The notes beneath the pieces are model-generated. The model saw only the letters and a program-made list of their open reading frames with translations, made no database searches and was not told where the DNA came from. From Candidatus Heimdallarchaeota archaeon (lineage in GTDB: Archaea; Asgardarchaeota; Heimdallarchaeia; Heimdallarchaeales; Heimdallarchaeaceae), in NCBI GenBank assembly GCA_030603365.1, contig JAUVXV010000001.1, positions 434,001 through 498,000 on the forward strand: a DNA stretch of 64,000 nucleotides. Direction: 5' to 3'. Position numbers and translations under genes: made by a program. Below are positions 44,534 through 53,070 of this stretch, piece after piece; positions within the stretch are counted from its first letter, which is position 1; every line of letters starts with the position of its first letter.

Positions 44534-45757
44534 ATGTCTGAGCTCAAAGATAAACTCCTAAAAAACGAATACAAAGACCAAGAGGAGATTAATAAATCGC
44601 CAATCTTAGCATTATTAGATATTTCAGAAGATGAATCTAAATTCCTTAAGGAAATTGGTTTGGAAACAATTGAAGATCTAGCAACTAAATGGAATGAATA
44701 TTATGAAAAAATTGCTAAGAAGATTCCTAAAGAAAGAATTAACAGCTGGATAGCTGCAAGTCGTCTTCTATCTCTGGAGGAAACAGAAAAAGTAACTGCT
44801 GGTGCTAAAATCATAATGGTTGGAATTGATAACGCTGGTAAAACCTCTCTGTCAATTGCATTGAAACATCGAGGAGCTTTATCTCTACTATTTCAAAAAC
44901 TCTATGCCTTAACACCAACAAGAGGTCTCCTTAGAAGTAAAATAGAAGTTTTTGGGATGGATGTTCATATGCATGAACTTGGAGGGCAAAATATTTACAG
45001 AGAAGACTATCTAAGTAATCCACAACAGTATTTTGTTGGTACAGACATAATCATCTTTGTAATAGATGTTCAAGCCAAAGAAAGATTTGAAGAAAGTTTT
45101 GAATATCTCAAACAAATAACGAATGTAACTAATTCCCTGAAATTGAAAGTACCATGGAAGATTTTTTTCCACAAGTCAGATCCAGAATATGAGATTGATG
45201 ACAAGAGTGAGGAAGTATTCAGTTCAGTAATTGATTATATGTCTAAAAATTGTCCTCATTTTAATCCTGCAAAGGATTTATTTAGAACTAGTGTGAAAAT
45301 CAGATCCTCGATCTTGGGCTCCTTTTCTCACATATTTAGAGAAATCTCTCTGATACAAGAAGGAGTACAGAATGCTTCACAAACCATTTCTGAAGAACTA
45401 AAAGCAGATTTCTTTGGGTTATATGATTTTAGAAGTAATGTGTGTTTTGCACAATTCGCTAAGGATGAAGAACTGATAGATTTATCGCATAATGCATATT
45501 ATGAAGCCATAGAAACAATAGTCAATATGAGAGAACCATTTTTGAGAATAAGACGATATACTCTTGAAAATGAGGTTAATGAAATATTCATCTTGAGGGA
45601 TTTACGTTTTGGTGGTGACCGTTACATAATGGCTATGCTAACTCAAGATGAAGAGATGGCTAGAAATCTTGATCAAGATGCTATTCAAGATGTAATTGAA
45701 GAACAACTAAAAGATTGGATTGAATTCCGAGGATATGCAGCTTTCCCCTTGGAATAA
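44534..45757 (+). CDS. Arf/Rag-like GTPase with N-terminal helical and C-terminal longin/roadblock-like domains
   Basis: A 407-aa three-part protein. Residues 1-85 are helical with an HhH-like FLKEIGLETIEDLA. Residues about 90-285 are an Arf-like GTPase with G1 IIMVGIDNAGKTSL, switch TPTRGL, G3 ELGGQNIYRED, and an FHKSDP segment at the G4 position in place of NKxD. Residues about 290-407 (FFGLYDFRSNVCFAQFA and beyond) look like a longin/roadblock fold as in Rag GTPases. The ATG at 44534 is preceded by GGAGA; the frame runs from a TTG at 44465. It is divergent from the surface protein. Confidence 0.8.
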   Translation: MSELKDKLLKNEYKDQEEINKSPILALLDISEDESKFLKEIGLETIEDLATKWNEYYEKIAKKIPKERINSWIAASRLLSLEETEKVTAGAKIIMVGIDNAGKTSLSIALKHRGALSLLFQKLYALTPTRGLLRSKIEVFGMDVHMHELGGQNIYREDYLSNPQQYFVGTDIIIFVIDVQAKERFEESFEYLKQITNVTNSLKLKVPWKIFFHKSDPEYEIDDKSEEVFSSVIDYMSKNCPHFNPAKDLFRTSVKIRSSILGSFSHIFREISLIQEGVQNASQTISEELKADFFGLYDFRSNVCFAQFAKDEELIDLSHNAYYEAIETIVNMREPFLRIRRYTLENEVNEIFILRDLRFGGDRYIMAMLTQDEEMARNLDQDAIQDVIEEQLKDWIEFRGYAAFPLE

Positions 45758-45854
45758 AATAATCTCTTATTTCTCTATTATTTATTTGTTCATTTTGAAA
45801 ATGTGAAATGACAAATAAATCTTTAAAGAAACAGTCTATCCTTTTGCAAAAGAT

Positions 45855-45945
45855 GCTCCGATAGCTCAGATGGCCTAGAGCGGTGATCTCGTAAATCGCT
45901 CGAGAAAGTCACAGAACGGGGGTTCAAATCCCCCTCGGGGCTCCA
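45855..45945 (+). tRNA. tRNA-Thr (CGT) with 13-nt intron, CCA encoded
   Basis: The acceptor stem GCTCCGA pairs with TCGGGGC; the D stem is GCTC/GAGC; the anticodon stem GTGAT pairs with GTCAC once the intron 45894-45906 is removed, leaving loop CTCGTAA with anticodon CGT. The variable loop is then AGAAC and the T arm GGGGG-TTCAAAT-CCCCC. The discriminator is T (45942), as in archaeal tRNA-Thr, and CCA is encoded at 45943-45945. Without intron removal the variable region would be 18 bases. A TATA-like TCTTTAAAG is at about 45822. Confidence 0.93.
45894..45906 (+). other. tRNA-Thr intron (canonical 37/38 position), bulge-helix-bulge
   Basis: The 13-base intron AATCGCTCGAGAA lies after position 37. 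Around it CTCG (45888-45891) pairs with CGAG (45901-45904), giving a 4-bp central helix, with three-base bulges TAA and AAA on opposite strands. Cutting after the second base of each bulge releases exactly these 13 bases. This matches the archaeal splicing endonuclease substrate and is near the smallest size seen for such introns. Confidence 0.88.
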
Positions 45946-45996
45946 ATTCTAACATTTCTGCTTAAAGTTTAAATATATCCACACTTCTTCTAGACT

Positions 45997-46938
45997 ATGA
46001 CATCATACCTATTTATAGTCAATCCTAAAGCACGAAATGGTGCTATAGGTAAGATGTGGCCAAAAGTTGAGGAAGAGATAAAAAAACGTGGTTTTGATTA
46101 CTCTGTTATATTTACAAAAGAACCCAAACATGCAATAGAAATAGCAAAAAAAGAAGCAAACAATTATGATGTGGTTGTTGCAACAGGTGGAGATGGAACA
46201 GTCAACGAAGTTGCTAATGGATTGTATGGTACTGGAGTAACATTTGGAGTTTTACCGCTTGGTAATGGTAATGATTTTGCTCGAGGAATATTATTTGATG
46301 ATGATTATAATAGAAGTTTGGACGTCCTTTCTAAAGGATTAACTCTTGATTTAACAGTTGGTATTGCTGAAGCTGATGAGGACAAACGTTATTTTTTTAA
46401 TATTGTTGATACAGGTGTAGGTGCAACAATTTCAGTTTCATCTTTTACTGATGCAAAATGGTTGAGAGGGTTTGTAAAATACTATTACTTGGCTTTCAAG
46501 GGTATACTAAAGTATCGATTGGTAAAAACAAAAATTCAAATTGATGATCAAGAGCCTTTTGATTGTGGTTTAGTTATTCTAGCTGCAGGTGTAGGCAGTC
46601 GTTTTGGCGGTGGTTTTCATATACTTCCTGACAATTATGCGTTCGAATCAGACTTTGCAATTTGTTATGCAAATGATTTAGGTAAGATTCAAACAATTAA
46701 TCTTCTGAATGTCTTAAAGGGTGGAAACCATTTAGGTAGAAAAAATGTGCATTATTTTAGAGGTAACAAAATTAGTTTGGAATTAAGTAAACCTCTTCCT
46801 GTAGAAGTTGAAGGAGAGATTGTCAACTTTGCTGCAACAAAAGTCAAATTTGAAGTAGCACCTGAAAAATTAAAGACCATAGTTCCTGATGAGTTCATTG
46901 CACTTAAAGAATCGAGAAAAAAACAAGTAAAATTATGA
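45997..46938 (+). CDS. Diacylglycerol kinase-family lipid kinase (YegS/DagK type)
   Basis: A 313-aa lipid kinase-like protein. The catalytic domain has IVNPKARNGAIGKMW, the nucleotide loop VVATGGDGTVNEVANGL and LPLGNGNDFARG, all diagnostic. The C-terminal beta domain holds FNIVDTGVGATIS and AAGVGSRFGGGFHILPD. It phosphorylates a lipid alcohol such as a diacyl- or dialkylglycerol, or a long-chain base, by family. The gene starts 51 bases after tRNA-Thr, with ATATATCC as possible promoter between. Confidence 0.92.
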   Translation: MTSYLFIVNPKARNGAIGKMWPKVEEEIKKRGFDYSVIFTKEPKHAIEIAKKEANNYDVVVATGGDGTVNEVANGLYGTGVTFGVLPLGNGNDFARGILFDDDYNRSLDVLSKGLTLDLTVGIAEADEDKRYFFNIVDTGVGATISVSSFTDAKWLRGFVKYYYLAFKGILKYRLVKTKIQIDDQEPFDCGLVILAAGVGSRFGGGFHILPDNYAFESDFAICYANDLGKIQTINLLNVLKGGNHLGRKNVHYFRGNKISLELSKPLPVEVEGEIVNFAATKVKFEVAPEKLKTIVPDEFIALKESRKKQVKL

Positions 46939-47035
46939 TTTTCCATCAAAAGAATTAAGATATAAGAATGTAAACCTGTGTAATAGAAAGCTAAACATCT
47001 TCAAGCATCTTTCTATTTGACTGGAGAGATCTTAC

Positions 47036-47494
47036 TTGCATATAGGATTTGTTGTTCAAAAACTCAGTAAAGAAGAAATTGATAATTCTATAATCTTAAT
47101 CCCAGAACTAGATAGAGAGATGTTCCCAATGGAGGGTGTGCTATTTTTCATTGAATCTTATGATGAAATATTCGGTTGTCACATCGATTCAGCAGGGACT
47201 ATCACTGGTTTAGAAGAATGGTTCAAACAATTTCCAGTTGCAAGAGAAGATATAGTAATTATCTCTAAGTATTCTGAGGGTTATTTTCTTTCAACCACAT
47301 CAGAAATTATTGAGCATCAACAACATTTTGTTATCGAAATGGATAGGATTTTGGCTTCTGAACCCACAGATATCTTTTGCCCAAATTGCCGTTACAATCT
47401 TGAACATGCAGGGAAAGCTTCTAGAGAAGATTCATATATATTGAAATGTGCAAGGTGTGGTTTTACACTTGTTAAAAAAAGCCTTCTGGAATAA
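47036..47494 (+). CDS. Unrecognised 152-aa protein with C-terminal zinc ribbon
   Basis: A 152-aa cytosolic protein. The N-terminal 105 residues form a mixed alpha/beta domain I do not recognise (MHIGFVVQKLSKEEIDNSII, then a run ending VIEMDRILAS). The C-terminus is a zinc ribbon with FCPNCRYNLEHAG and LKCARCGFTLV. The start is TTG at 47036 after GGAGAGA, as no ATG fits. It is 55 bases upstream of the MBL-fold gene on the same strand. Confidence 0.7.
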   Translation: MHIGFVVQKLSKEEIDNSIILIPELDREMFPMEGVLFFIESYDEIFGCHIDSAGTITGLEEWFKQFPVAREDIVIISKYSEGYFLSTTSEIIEHQQHFVIEMDRILASEPTDIFCPNCRYNLEHAGKASREDSYILKCARCGFTLVKKSLLE

Positions 47495-47549
47495 ACCTAC
47501 GTGATAAAACATATTTATATTGTAAAAACTGAAATTATCAAAGAGAACA

Positions 47550-48566
47550 ATGAGAATCTATCTATCAAAAGCTATTCAGATTAAAGGGAAGGATTGGAAA
47601 ATAGCTTGTGATAGCACAAATTCAAATTACTATCCAGTAGTTTTCTACAGTCATGCTCATTCCGATCATATACCAAGAAAGTTACCAAAAACGGACATTA
47701 TCACTTCTAAAATAACTCAGCTTCTAATGAGAAATTTTACCTCTAATTTTGAAGAACCAACATATCATGAGAGTTATTCTCAGAACAACGTTCACTTCAA
47801 ACAAAAATCTAGCGGACATATTGTAGGATCAACAGCCCTAGTAATTGAATCATCTGAAGGGAAGGTGATATATACAGGAGATGTTTCGATAAGAGACAAA
47901 GGATTTCTTGAACCTTTCAAACCTGAAAAATGTGATTCTTTAATAATTGAGAGTACATTCGGAACTCCAGGGTATGTTTTTCCAGAGTATGATGAAACTA
48001 TAAAACAGACAAAAGAACAAATATCCTACTATATTGAAAAGAATATACCTGTTGTTTTAATGGGATATGCTTTGGGAAAAGCTCAGATGTTATATCATTC
48101 TTTTTCCGAACTCTCAGAAACAATTGTAATGCATGGTGCAAATTACAAAATAAATTCTTTATTGATGGATGAGAATGTTGCTGGTTCTATACCCGCAATT
48201 GCATATGTAGATGCTAAGGAAACTGAATTACTAGAAAAAAAGCATGATTGGATACTTTATACTCCTCTTAAATCGGGAAGAGATGCATTTTTTTCCTACC
48301 TTAAGAAGAAATTTAATGCTAAACTTTTTGCTTTTAGCGGTTGGTGTATTTCTCCCAATTATAAATTTAGAATGGCTGTAGATTATGGTGTGCCAATAAG
48401 TGATCATGCAGATTTTAAAGAATTGATTGAAATTTGTGAAAAATGTGATCCGAATCAAATATATACAATCTATGGTGATAATGTTAGATTTGCAGCAGAA
48501 TTAAGAAAATTAGGGTTTAACGCACACCCTTTGTCAAAACAAACTCTCCTTGATTCCTATTTCTAA
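47550..48566 (+). CDS. Metallo-beta-lactamase fold exonuclease-like protein (COG1236/CPSF-like)
   Basis: A 338-aa MBL-fold protein. The zinc ligands are FYSHAHSDHIP (HxHxDH), SSGHIVGSTALV (His) and IYTGDVSIRD (Asp), with SLIIESTFG following as in the CPSF73/Ysh1 and SNM1 nucleases. GWCISPNYKFRMAVDYGVPI and SDHADFKELIEICE are the C-terminal beta-CASP-like elements, and a shorter beta-CASP region is present. It probably processes RNA or DNA ends. The substrate is unknown. Confidence 0.85.
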   Translation: MRIYLSKAIQIKGKDWKIACDSTNSNYYPVVFYSHAHSDHIPRKLPKTDIITSKITQLLMRNFTSNFEEPTYHESYSQNNVHFKQKSSGHIVGSTALVIESSEGKVIYTGDVSIRDKGFLEPFKPEKCDSLIIESTFGTPGYVFPEYDETIKQTKEQISYYIEKNIPVVLMGYALGKAQMLYHSFSELSETIVMHGANYKINSLLMDENVAGSIPAIAYVDAKETELLEKKHDWILYTPLKSGRDAFFSYLKKKFNAKLFAFSGWCISPNYKFRMAVDYGVPISDHADFKELIEICEKCDPNQIYTIYGDNVRFAAELRKLGFNAHPLSKQTLLDSYF

Positions 48567-48570
48567 TTCT

Positions 48571-48939
48571 TTAATAACAGGCTAATAAATCCTCTATCCT
48601 TTTTTCTTTGTAAATTATTTCATTCAGATGAATTATCTGAATAGGAATGTCTCTTCTAGCAAGGAAATCTTTAGCATTGGTGCTGATAGAATTACAGATA
48701 AGAACAAGTTTTTTCAAATTTAGAGAGGTAATTAATTGTTCCAACTGAAGAAGCTTGTTTGTAGGTATTGTTCTTTTCCAATTAATTGTAACAATTCCAA
48801 TATCATGATTTTGAAGATAAAAATCTATCACATATGTCTTCCTTTCAAATTTAAATGTAACATTTTCTCGTACTGGTACTTTTCTTGAATTGAATTCATT
48901 TCTAAGTATATAGTTTATGACAGATTCTTCAGTGCTCAT
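48571..48939 (-). CDS. Restriction-endonuclease-like small protein (putative)
   Basis: A 122-aa protein beginning MSTEESVINYILRNEFNSRK. The middle region KRTYVIDFYLQNHDIGIVTINW (D...E/Q-x-K-like pattern: FERKTYVIDFYL then GIVTINWKR) recalls the PD-(D/E)xK nuclease fold, and the following half reads LVLICNSISTNAKDFLARRD as in restriction-endonuclease-like proteins. I chose the ATG at 48939; the frame upstream (to 49092) is hydrophobic and overlaps the M48 gene stop. Convergent with the MBL gene. Nuclease assignment is tentative. Confidence 0.6.
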   Translation of the reverse strand: MSTEESVINYILRNEFNSRKVPVRENVTFKFERKTYVIDFYLQNHDIGIVTINWKRTIPTNKLLQLEQLITSLNLKKLVLICNSISTNAKDFLARRDIPIQIIHLNEIIYKEKRIEDLLACY

Positions 48940-49084
48940 TGAACAGAAATCAGCTTGATTATTAAAAATAAGCCTTATTACCAGCATAATATACTGGAAA
49001 TATCTAAAAACGTAGTTTATTGACAAAAAACACGAAACTCCAGTTTTGAGAAAAATGTAGATTGGATAGATTTGTTCAGTTTTT

Positions 49085-51631
49085 CTAACCAAAAACGTAA
49101 TTCATATCTTTGATATTAGATAATCTTGCTATTAAACGATCAAAAATAGAAATGTGTTTTTTAACAATTATTTTAGGTATATCGGAATACACATAGATAT
49201 AATCTACCTTTTTCCTCTCCACTTCATGTTTCTTTTCTCTAATGGTATAGGTGATTTTTTCATCGTTTACCTCAGTTAAGACACAAGCAATTCCAGTTTC
49301 TAATTCTTCTTTAGTAAATAATATCACAGATTTTCCAACAACTGATTTGATTAAGGGAGTTTGTTGTTCTATTTTATCCTCTAGTAATCTCACAAGAGCA
49401 GGGGGTAAATCAATAATGAGTTCTGAACCTTTATAGTTGTAAGACTTTATTTCTTCTTTTTCATCTATTTTTAATTTAAAAACTGAATCTGAAAGCCCAT
49501 CTACAAATGTTATATCTTCTAAAATTGCTTTTCTATCTGCACCATCCTTATAGATAAAAATACTTTTTCCGATATTTCTTTTGAAATAGGACAAGGATTT
49601 ACCTGTATATGGTTTTTCAAATGTATTTGTAGAATTACCTAATTGTTTGAATTTGAAAATAGGTTCATTAGATTTATCACCTGTTTTCCATGAAACAAGT
49701 TCTCCCATTTTCCCATTTTTCATTACATAGGTTTCACCTATGTTAGTTTGACTTATAGCATAATCAGAAAAAAGAATCTGTTTTTCTTCTTTCTCAGTTT
49801 TCACATTTAATAACATGGGAACACAGATTGCTTTACTTATAGTGATTCCAGTTACTTTTCCTTCAAAGACATTATTGAATGTCCTGTCATAAGCCACTAT
49901 ATTCTTTCCCATTATCTCTGAAATTATCTCATCCATTCTAGTTATTTCTATAAACGATTTTACTCCTTCGTCTCCATGATATTCGTTAAATCTTTCTGAT
50001 ATCAAAGATGAGAATTCTTCTCGTTTTTCACTTAATTTCTTCAAAGATTTCTTTCTAATGAAAGTAGGTAAAATAAACCAAAATGGCAGAAGAGCTCCTT
50101 TAACTGGAGAAAATCTATCATCAACTACTGCAACTATTCTGTAAGCTGTTCTAGGATGAGACATAAAAATATTAGCAAACATATCCCATCTACTTGGTTT
50201 GTATATGTGCTTGTAAAGTCTAATTGCTGCTTCTCCTTGAAATCTTAATTTTTCGTCTTCGGTGAATTCTTTTCCAGTTAATAATTGCACATTCAATCCA
50301 AAATCACCTGCAACACCTTGATAGAATCCTTCTAGCTTATACAAAACCTGAGCGAGTTCTTTCCCATAACCTGCTTTTTTCGTTTGTAAATCAGCATCTC
50401 CTTCAAGAATTCTCACAAATATATACAATACAGCTATTATTCCATAACTAATGAGAAAGTACCATCCAAACGCAATATCAACTTTAACAGCTGCATAATC
50501 TAATGTTGTTGCAGGTAGTAAGAATGCTTTCTTAACTATCATCTCGATCCATGCTAGTAACTGAAGCCAGATAATATGACCACGTTTGTTATGTGCTAGT
50601 TCATGTGCTACAATACCTCGGATGTCATCATCACTAAAATCATTAATGTCGGAAGCAATAAGGGCAACTCTCTGATCAAAGATGGGACCATATGCCATGG
50701 CATTTAATATTGGTGCTTCAACAAAACCTACCTTAACCTTTCTTCTAATACCTAAACGTTTTCGTACTTCTTCAACCAATTTAAGTACTCTTTCATCATC
50801 TGTTGATTTGATTCCTAGAAGAGCTGTAAGAAGCCATCCAGAAATAAAATACAATAAAATTGACATTACAATAATTATTTCCCATGGTCCAATAGAAAGG
50901 AATATTGTTCTATCAATTAGAAGTGAATCTGCAAAATAAGTGTCTATCTTCACTAATCCTCCTAAAGTATCTCCATTTCTTGGAAGTGAGAAACTACTAC
51001 TAAAATTAAAGAAATATGAGAATGAATGATAATATATTCCTAGATAATTCCAAGTTAGGTTATCAAATCCAGGAACTAATTTGCCAACACCATATAATGC
51101 AACATAAGCTAATGCAAAAAGAGTGAGATAAAGTATCTGTGGAGACATTAGTCTACTTACTAATACAAATTTCTTACCAAAGAATATGAGCGCTAGAATA
51201 ATGAAAACATATAGCATAAGATTATATGCCCAACCTGTGAAAATCTCTGTTTCTTCTTTGGTAACCAGTTCCCACACTTTGTCACCAACTGTTCCAACCA
51301 AGAAAACAAAATATGTTACTACAGATATAATCATGAGTTCTCTCCATACAGGAGAATGTCTTAACTGATATGTTTGATAGACGGCGAGAACGAATAAACT
51401 TAATGCAATCCCTAATAACCAATGTTCTAAGAAGAAAATAACAAGACCAAAAGTTAATGCTATGGATGCTAGCATAAGATTTTCTGATGTTGTTCCATGT
51501 TTTATTTTAGTTCTGATTTCAGAAATTAAGAAAAACAAACCTAGAGCTGTTATTGCTAAACCTAAGATTAGAGTTATATTACCGTCAACTATTTGATTCC
51601 ATTTATCGAGAAAATAATCAGCTAAACTCAT
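49085..51631 (-). CDS. M48-family (HtpX/Ste24-like) membrane metalloprotease with long C-terminal extension
   Basis: An 848-aa integral membrane protease. Six transmembrane segments precede the catalytic domain, and two follow it. HELAH (residues about 343-347) in GIVAHELAHNKRGHI and EGDAD (about 410) supply the zinc ligands. Typical HtpX is about 300 aa; here residues about 540-848 form an extra soluble region of repeated beta-rich units (KNIVAYDRTFNNVFEGKV, GKSLSYFKRNIGKSIFIYK, KSVVGKSVILFTKEELETG). It probably degrades misfolded membrane proteins, with the extension acting in substrate handling. It is separate from neighbours by its orientation and 53-base upstream gap. Confidence 0.88.
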   Translation of the reverse strand: MSLADYFLDKWNQIVDGNITLILGLAITALGLFFLISEIRTKIKHGTTSENLMLASIALTFGLVIFFLEHWLLGIALSLFVLAVYQTYQLRHSPVWRELMIISVVTYFVFLVGTVGDKVWELVTKEETEIFTGWAYNLMLYVFIILALIFFGKKFVLVSRLMSPQILYLTLFALAYVALYGVGKLVPGFDNLTWNYLGIYYHSFSYFFNFSSSFSLPRNGDTLGGLVKIDTYFADSLLIDRTIFLSIGPWEIIIVMSILLYFISGWLLTALLGIKSTDDERVLKLVEEVRKRLGIRRKVKVGFVEAPILNAMAYGPIFDQRVALIASDINDFSDDDIRGIVAHELAHNKRGHIIWLQLLAWIEMIVKKAFLLPATTLDYAAVKVDIAFGWYFLISYGIIAVLYIFVRILEGDADLQTKKAGYGKELAQVLYKLEGFYQGVAGDFGLNVQLLTGKEFTEDEKLRFQGEAAIRLYKHIYKPSRWDMFANIFMSHPRTAYRIVAVVDDRFSPVKGALLPFWFILPTFIRKKSLKKLSEKREEFSSLISERFNEYHGDEGVKSFIEITRMDEIISEIMGKNIVAYDRTFNNVFEGKVTGITISKAICVPMLLNVKTEKEEKQILFSDYAISQTNIGETYVMKNGKMGELVSWKTGDKSNEPIFKFKQLGNSTNTFEKPYTGKSLSYFKRNIGKSIFIYKDGADRKAILEDITFVDGLSDSVFKLKIDEKEEIKSYNYKGSELIIDLPPALVRLLEDKIEQQTPLIKSVVGKSVILFTKEELETGIACVLTEVNDEKITYTIREKKHEVERKKVDYIYVYSDIPKIIVKKHISIFDRLIARLSNIKDMNYVFG

Positions 51632-51684
51632 ATCATCTTGGATTTGAAGTTGAGCGTTTTAAAATCTTTGTCTTTGGAAAAAAT

Positions 51685-52296
51685 CTATGATATAGGAATT
51701 TGCCGAATTACATCATTGGTAAGTAATTCTTTTGCTGCTCTTTGAGCATCTGTTTCAGTAAGTTTCATCAACTTTACAATATCGTTCAAGGTAGCAGCTC
51801 CTTTGTATTTCAACAAGGAAATAAGCTTCTTTTGTTGTTGACTATAAGTTTTTTTGAAATCTCCTGAAACTGTACTTGGATTTAATTCTAGTTTGGTATT
51901 GGAAAGGTTAACAGCAGGAGTAGTATACTTCCTTAAGCGTTTGTCAACAAAATCATCCATTAAAGAAAAGTGTTCTACTCGTCCATTCCAATCAGTTAAA
52001 TCTTTATTAAACCGATTATGAAATTCCTCTTGGATGTGTTTTAAATCCTCTCTCACAGCAGTATCTTCATCATCACAATCTGTGCATACAACAATAACTG
52101 TTTGTTTTGCAGTTGCATAAATGAACTTGTAATTCTTTGTTTGAAGAAAGTCACAACCTTCATCAACATTCTGAGCAAAAATCTCTATTGCACTCAAAAA
52201 GCTTGTAATAAGGTTTTCATCATGACCTATGCTACCATACTTCTTATGAAAAAGACATTCACCAGTATCTTTAGCTATCCAAATATTATGTAACAT
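51685..52296 (-). CDS. Longin-like domain fused to winged helix
   Basis: A 203-aa protein. Residues 1-115 look like a longin/profilin-type fold: MLHNIWIAKDTGECLFHKKYG, SFLSAIEIFAQNVDEGCDFL and FIYATAKQTVIVVCTDCDDE are the first strand-turn-strand, helix 1, and later strands of longins. Residues about 135-203 are a winged helix (LISLLKYKGAATLNDIVKLM). Longin proteins are abundant in Asgard archaea and scaffold GTPases. The ATG at 52296 aligns with the longin first strand; the frame runs to 52347. The fold assignment is by eye. Confidence 0.65.
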   Translation of the reverse strand: MLHNIWIAKDTGECLFHKKYGSIGHDENLITSFLSAIEIFAQNVDEGCDFLQTKNYKFIYATAKQTVIVVCTDCDDEDTAVREDLKHIQEEFHNRFNKDLTDWNGRVEHFSLMDDFVDKRLRKYTTPAVNLSNTKLELNPSTVSGDFKKTYSQQQKKLISLLKYKGAATLNDIVKLMKLTETDAQRAAKELLTNDVIRQIPIS

Positions 52297-52654
52297 AGAC
52301 TTCAAGAAGATAAAAAATGACTTAGCACAAAAAGTCTCATAATACATGGGTATTTTCTCGGACTTCTAAAATTGAAAATTAACGAGAATGCAACTGATTA
52401 CTTTTCTTCTTCTGAATATGTAAAATAGATTTGAATTTTTTCTGTGATTGTTTCTTAAAGGAAATGAAAAAAAGAAAAGGAGTGAAAAGGATCTAAGACA
52501 GAAAGTCAAAGAAACAAAGTGAATCACCCATGTATTATGAGTTAGTCAATTCAAAAATCCATTTGGGATTCTTTAAATCATTTCAGGACTCATCCTAGAC
52601 CAGCAAAATCTGTATGAAAAACTGTGTTCTTCATTGGGTTTATAACTACAATAT

Positions 52655-52770
52655 CTGTAGCAGTACCGGTCTTCTGGCTGTAGCAAAGGAATCCTTTCCC
52701 GTTACTAGAGGGAACTCATTACCGAACTTATCAAAACTAAGAACTGATAAGTTCTCTACCTATCCCATCG
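52655..52770 (-). other. Hairpin region downstream of TnpB relic (possible IS end / omega-RNA remnant)
   Basis: Immediately 3' of the TnpB remnant on the minus strand lies a perfect 10-bp inverted repeat, GAACTTATCA/TGATAAGTTC (52724-52733 and 52745-52754), with an 11-base loop. An AAAGGA/TCCTTT hairpin-like stretch and an 8-base direct repeat CTGTAGCA (52655 and 52678) follow. IS200/IS605-type elements carry hairpins at this end and produce the TnpB guide RNA from it. The element is inactive as its tnpB is truncated. Confidence 0.4.
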
Positions 52771-52773
52771 AAT

Positions 52774-53010
52774 CTATAGAAACGATATATCCCCTAAGGA
52801 ATATTTAAGCCACTGGCTTAAGGTTTTGAAGTGTTCATAATGCTCTAGATTATGATACTCACCGGAAAGCCTGTCTCGAAGTACTTTCTTCCTTTTGAAC
52901 TCTCCACTTGGTACCAAAACATATCTGATCAACCTCTTTGCTATGTTCCTTGTACCGTTCAAGTCTGCATTGAGTTCATAGTTGCACTGATGGCAAACAA
53001 CATTCCTTTT
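52774..53010 (-). pseudogene. TnpB (IS200/IS605 orfB) C-terminal remnant
   Basis: Only the C-terminal part of a TnpB survives. The open frame reads RNVVCHQCNYELNADLNGTR then NIAKRLIRYVL and ends SLGDISFL-stop at 52774. The CxxC plus YELNADLNGTRNIAKR is the second half of the TnpB zinc finger and the last RuvC Asp. The frame upstream of 53010 dissolves into a poly-A (K-rich) stretch, so the nuclease core is absent. The remaining intergenic DNA from 52297 to 52650 shows no gene. Confidence 0.8.
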
Positions 53011-53070
53011 TTTTTGGAAAAAGAGAGGAAACTTTTAAAGCTTTAAAAATAGTTTATTAAGGAGATAAAA

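Noticed and set aside
45888..45917. Long variable arm, making the tRNA at 45855 a Ser/Leu type
   Set aside because: The GTGAT/GTCAC stem and bulge-helix-bulge motif explain the extra 13 bases better, leaving a 5-base variable loop and a T discriminator typical of tRNA-Thr.
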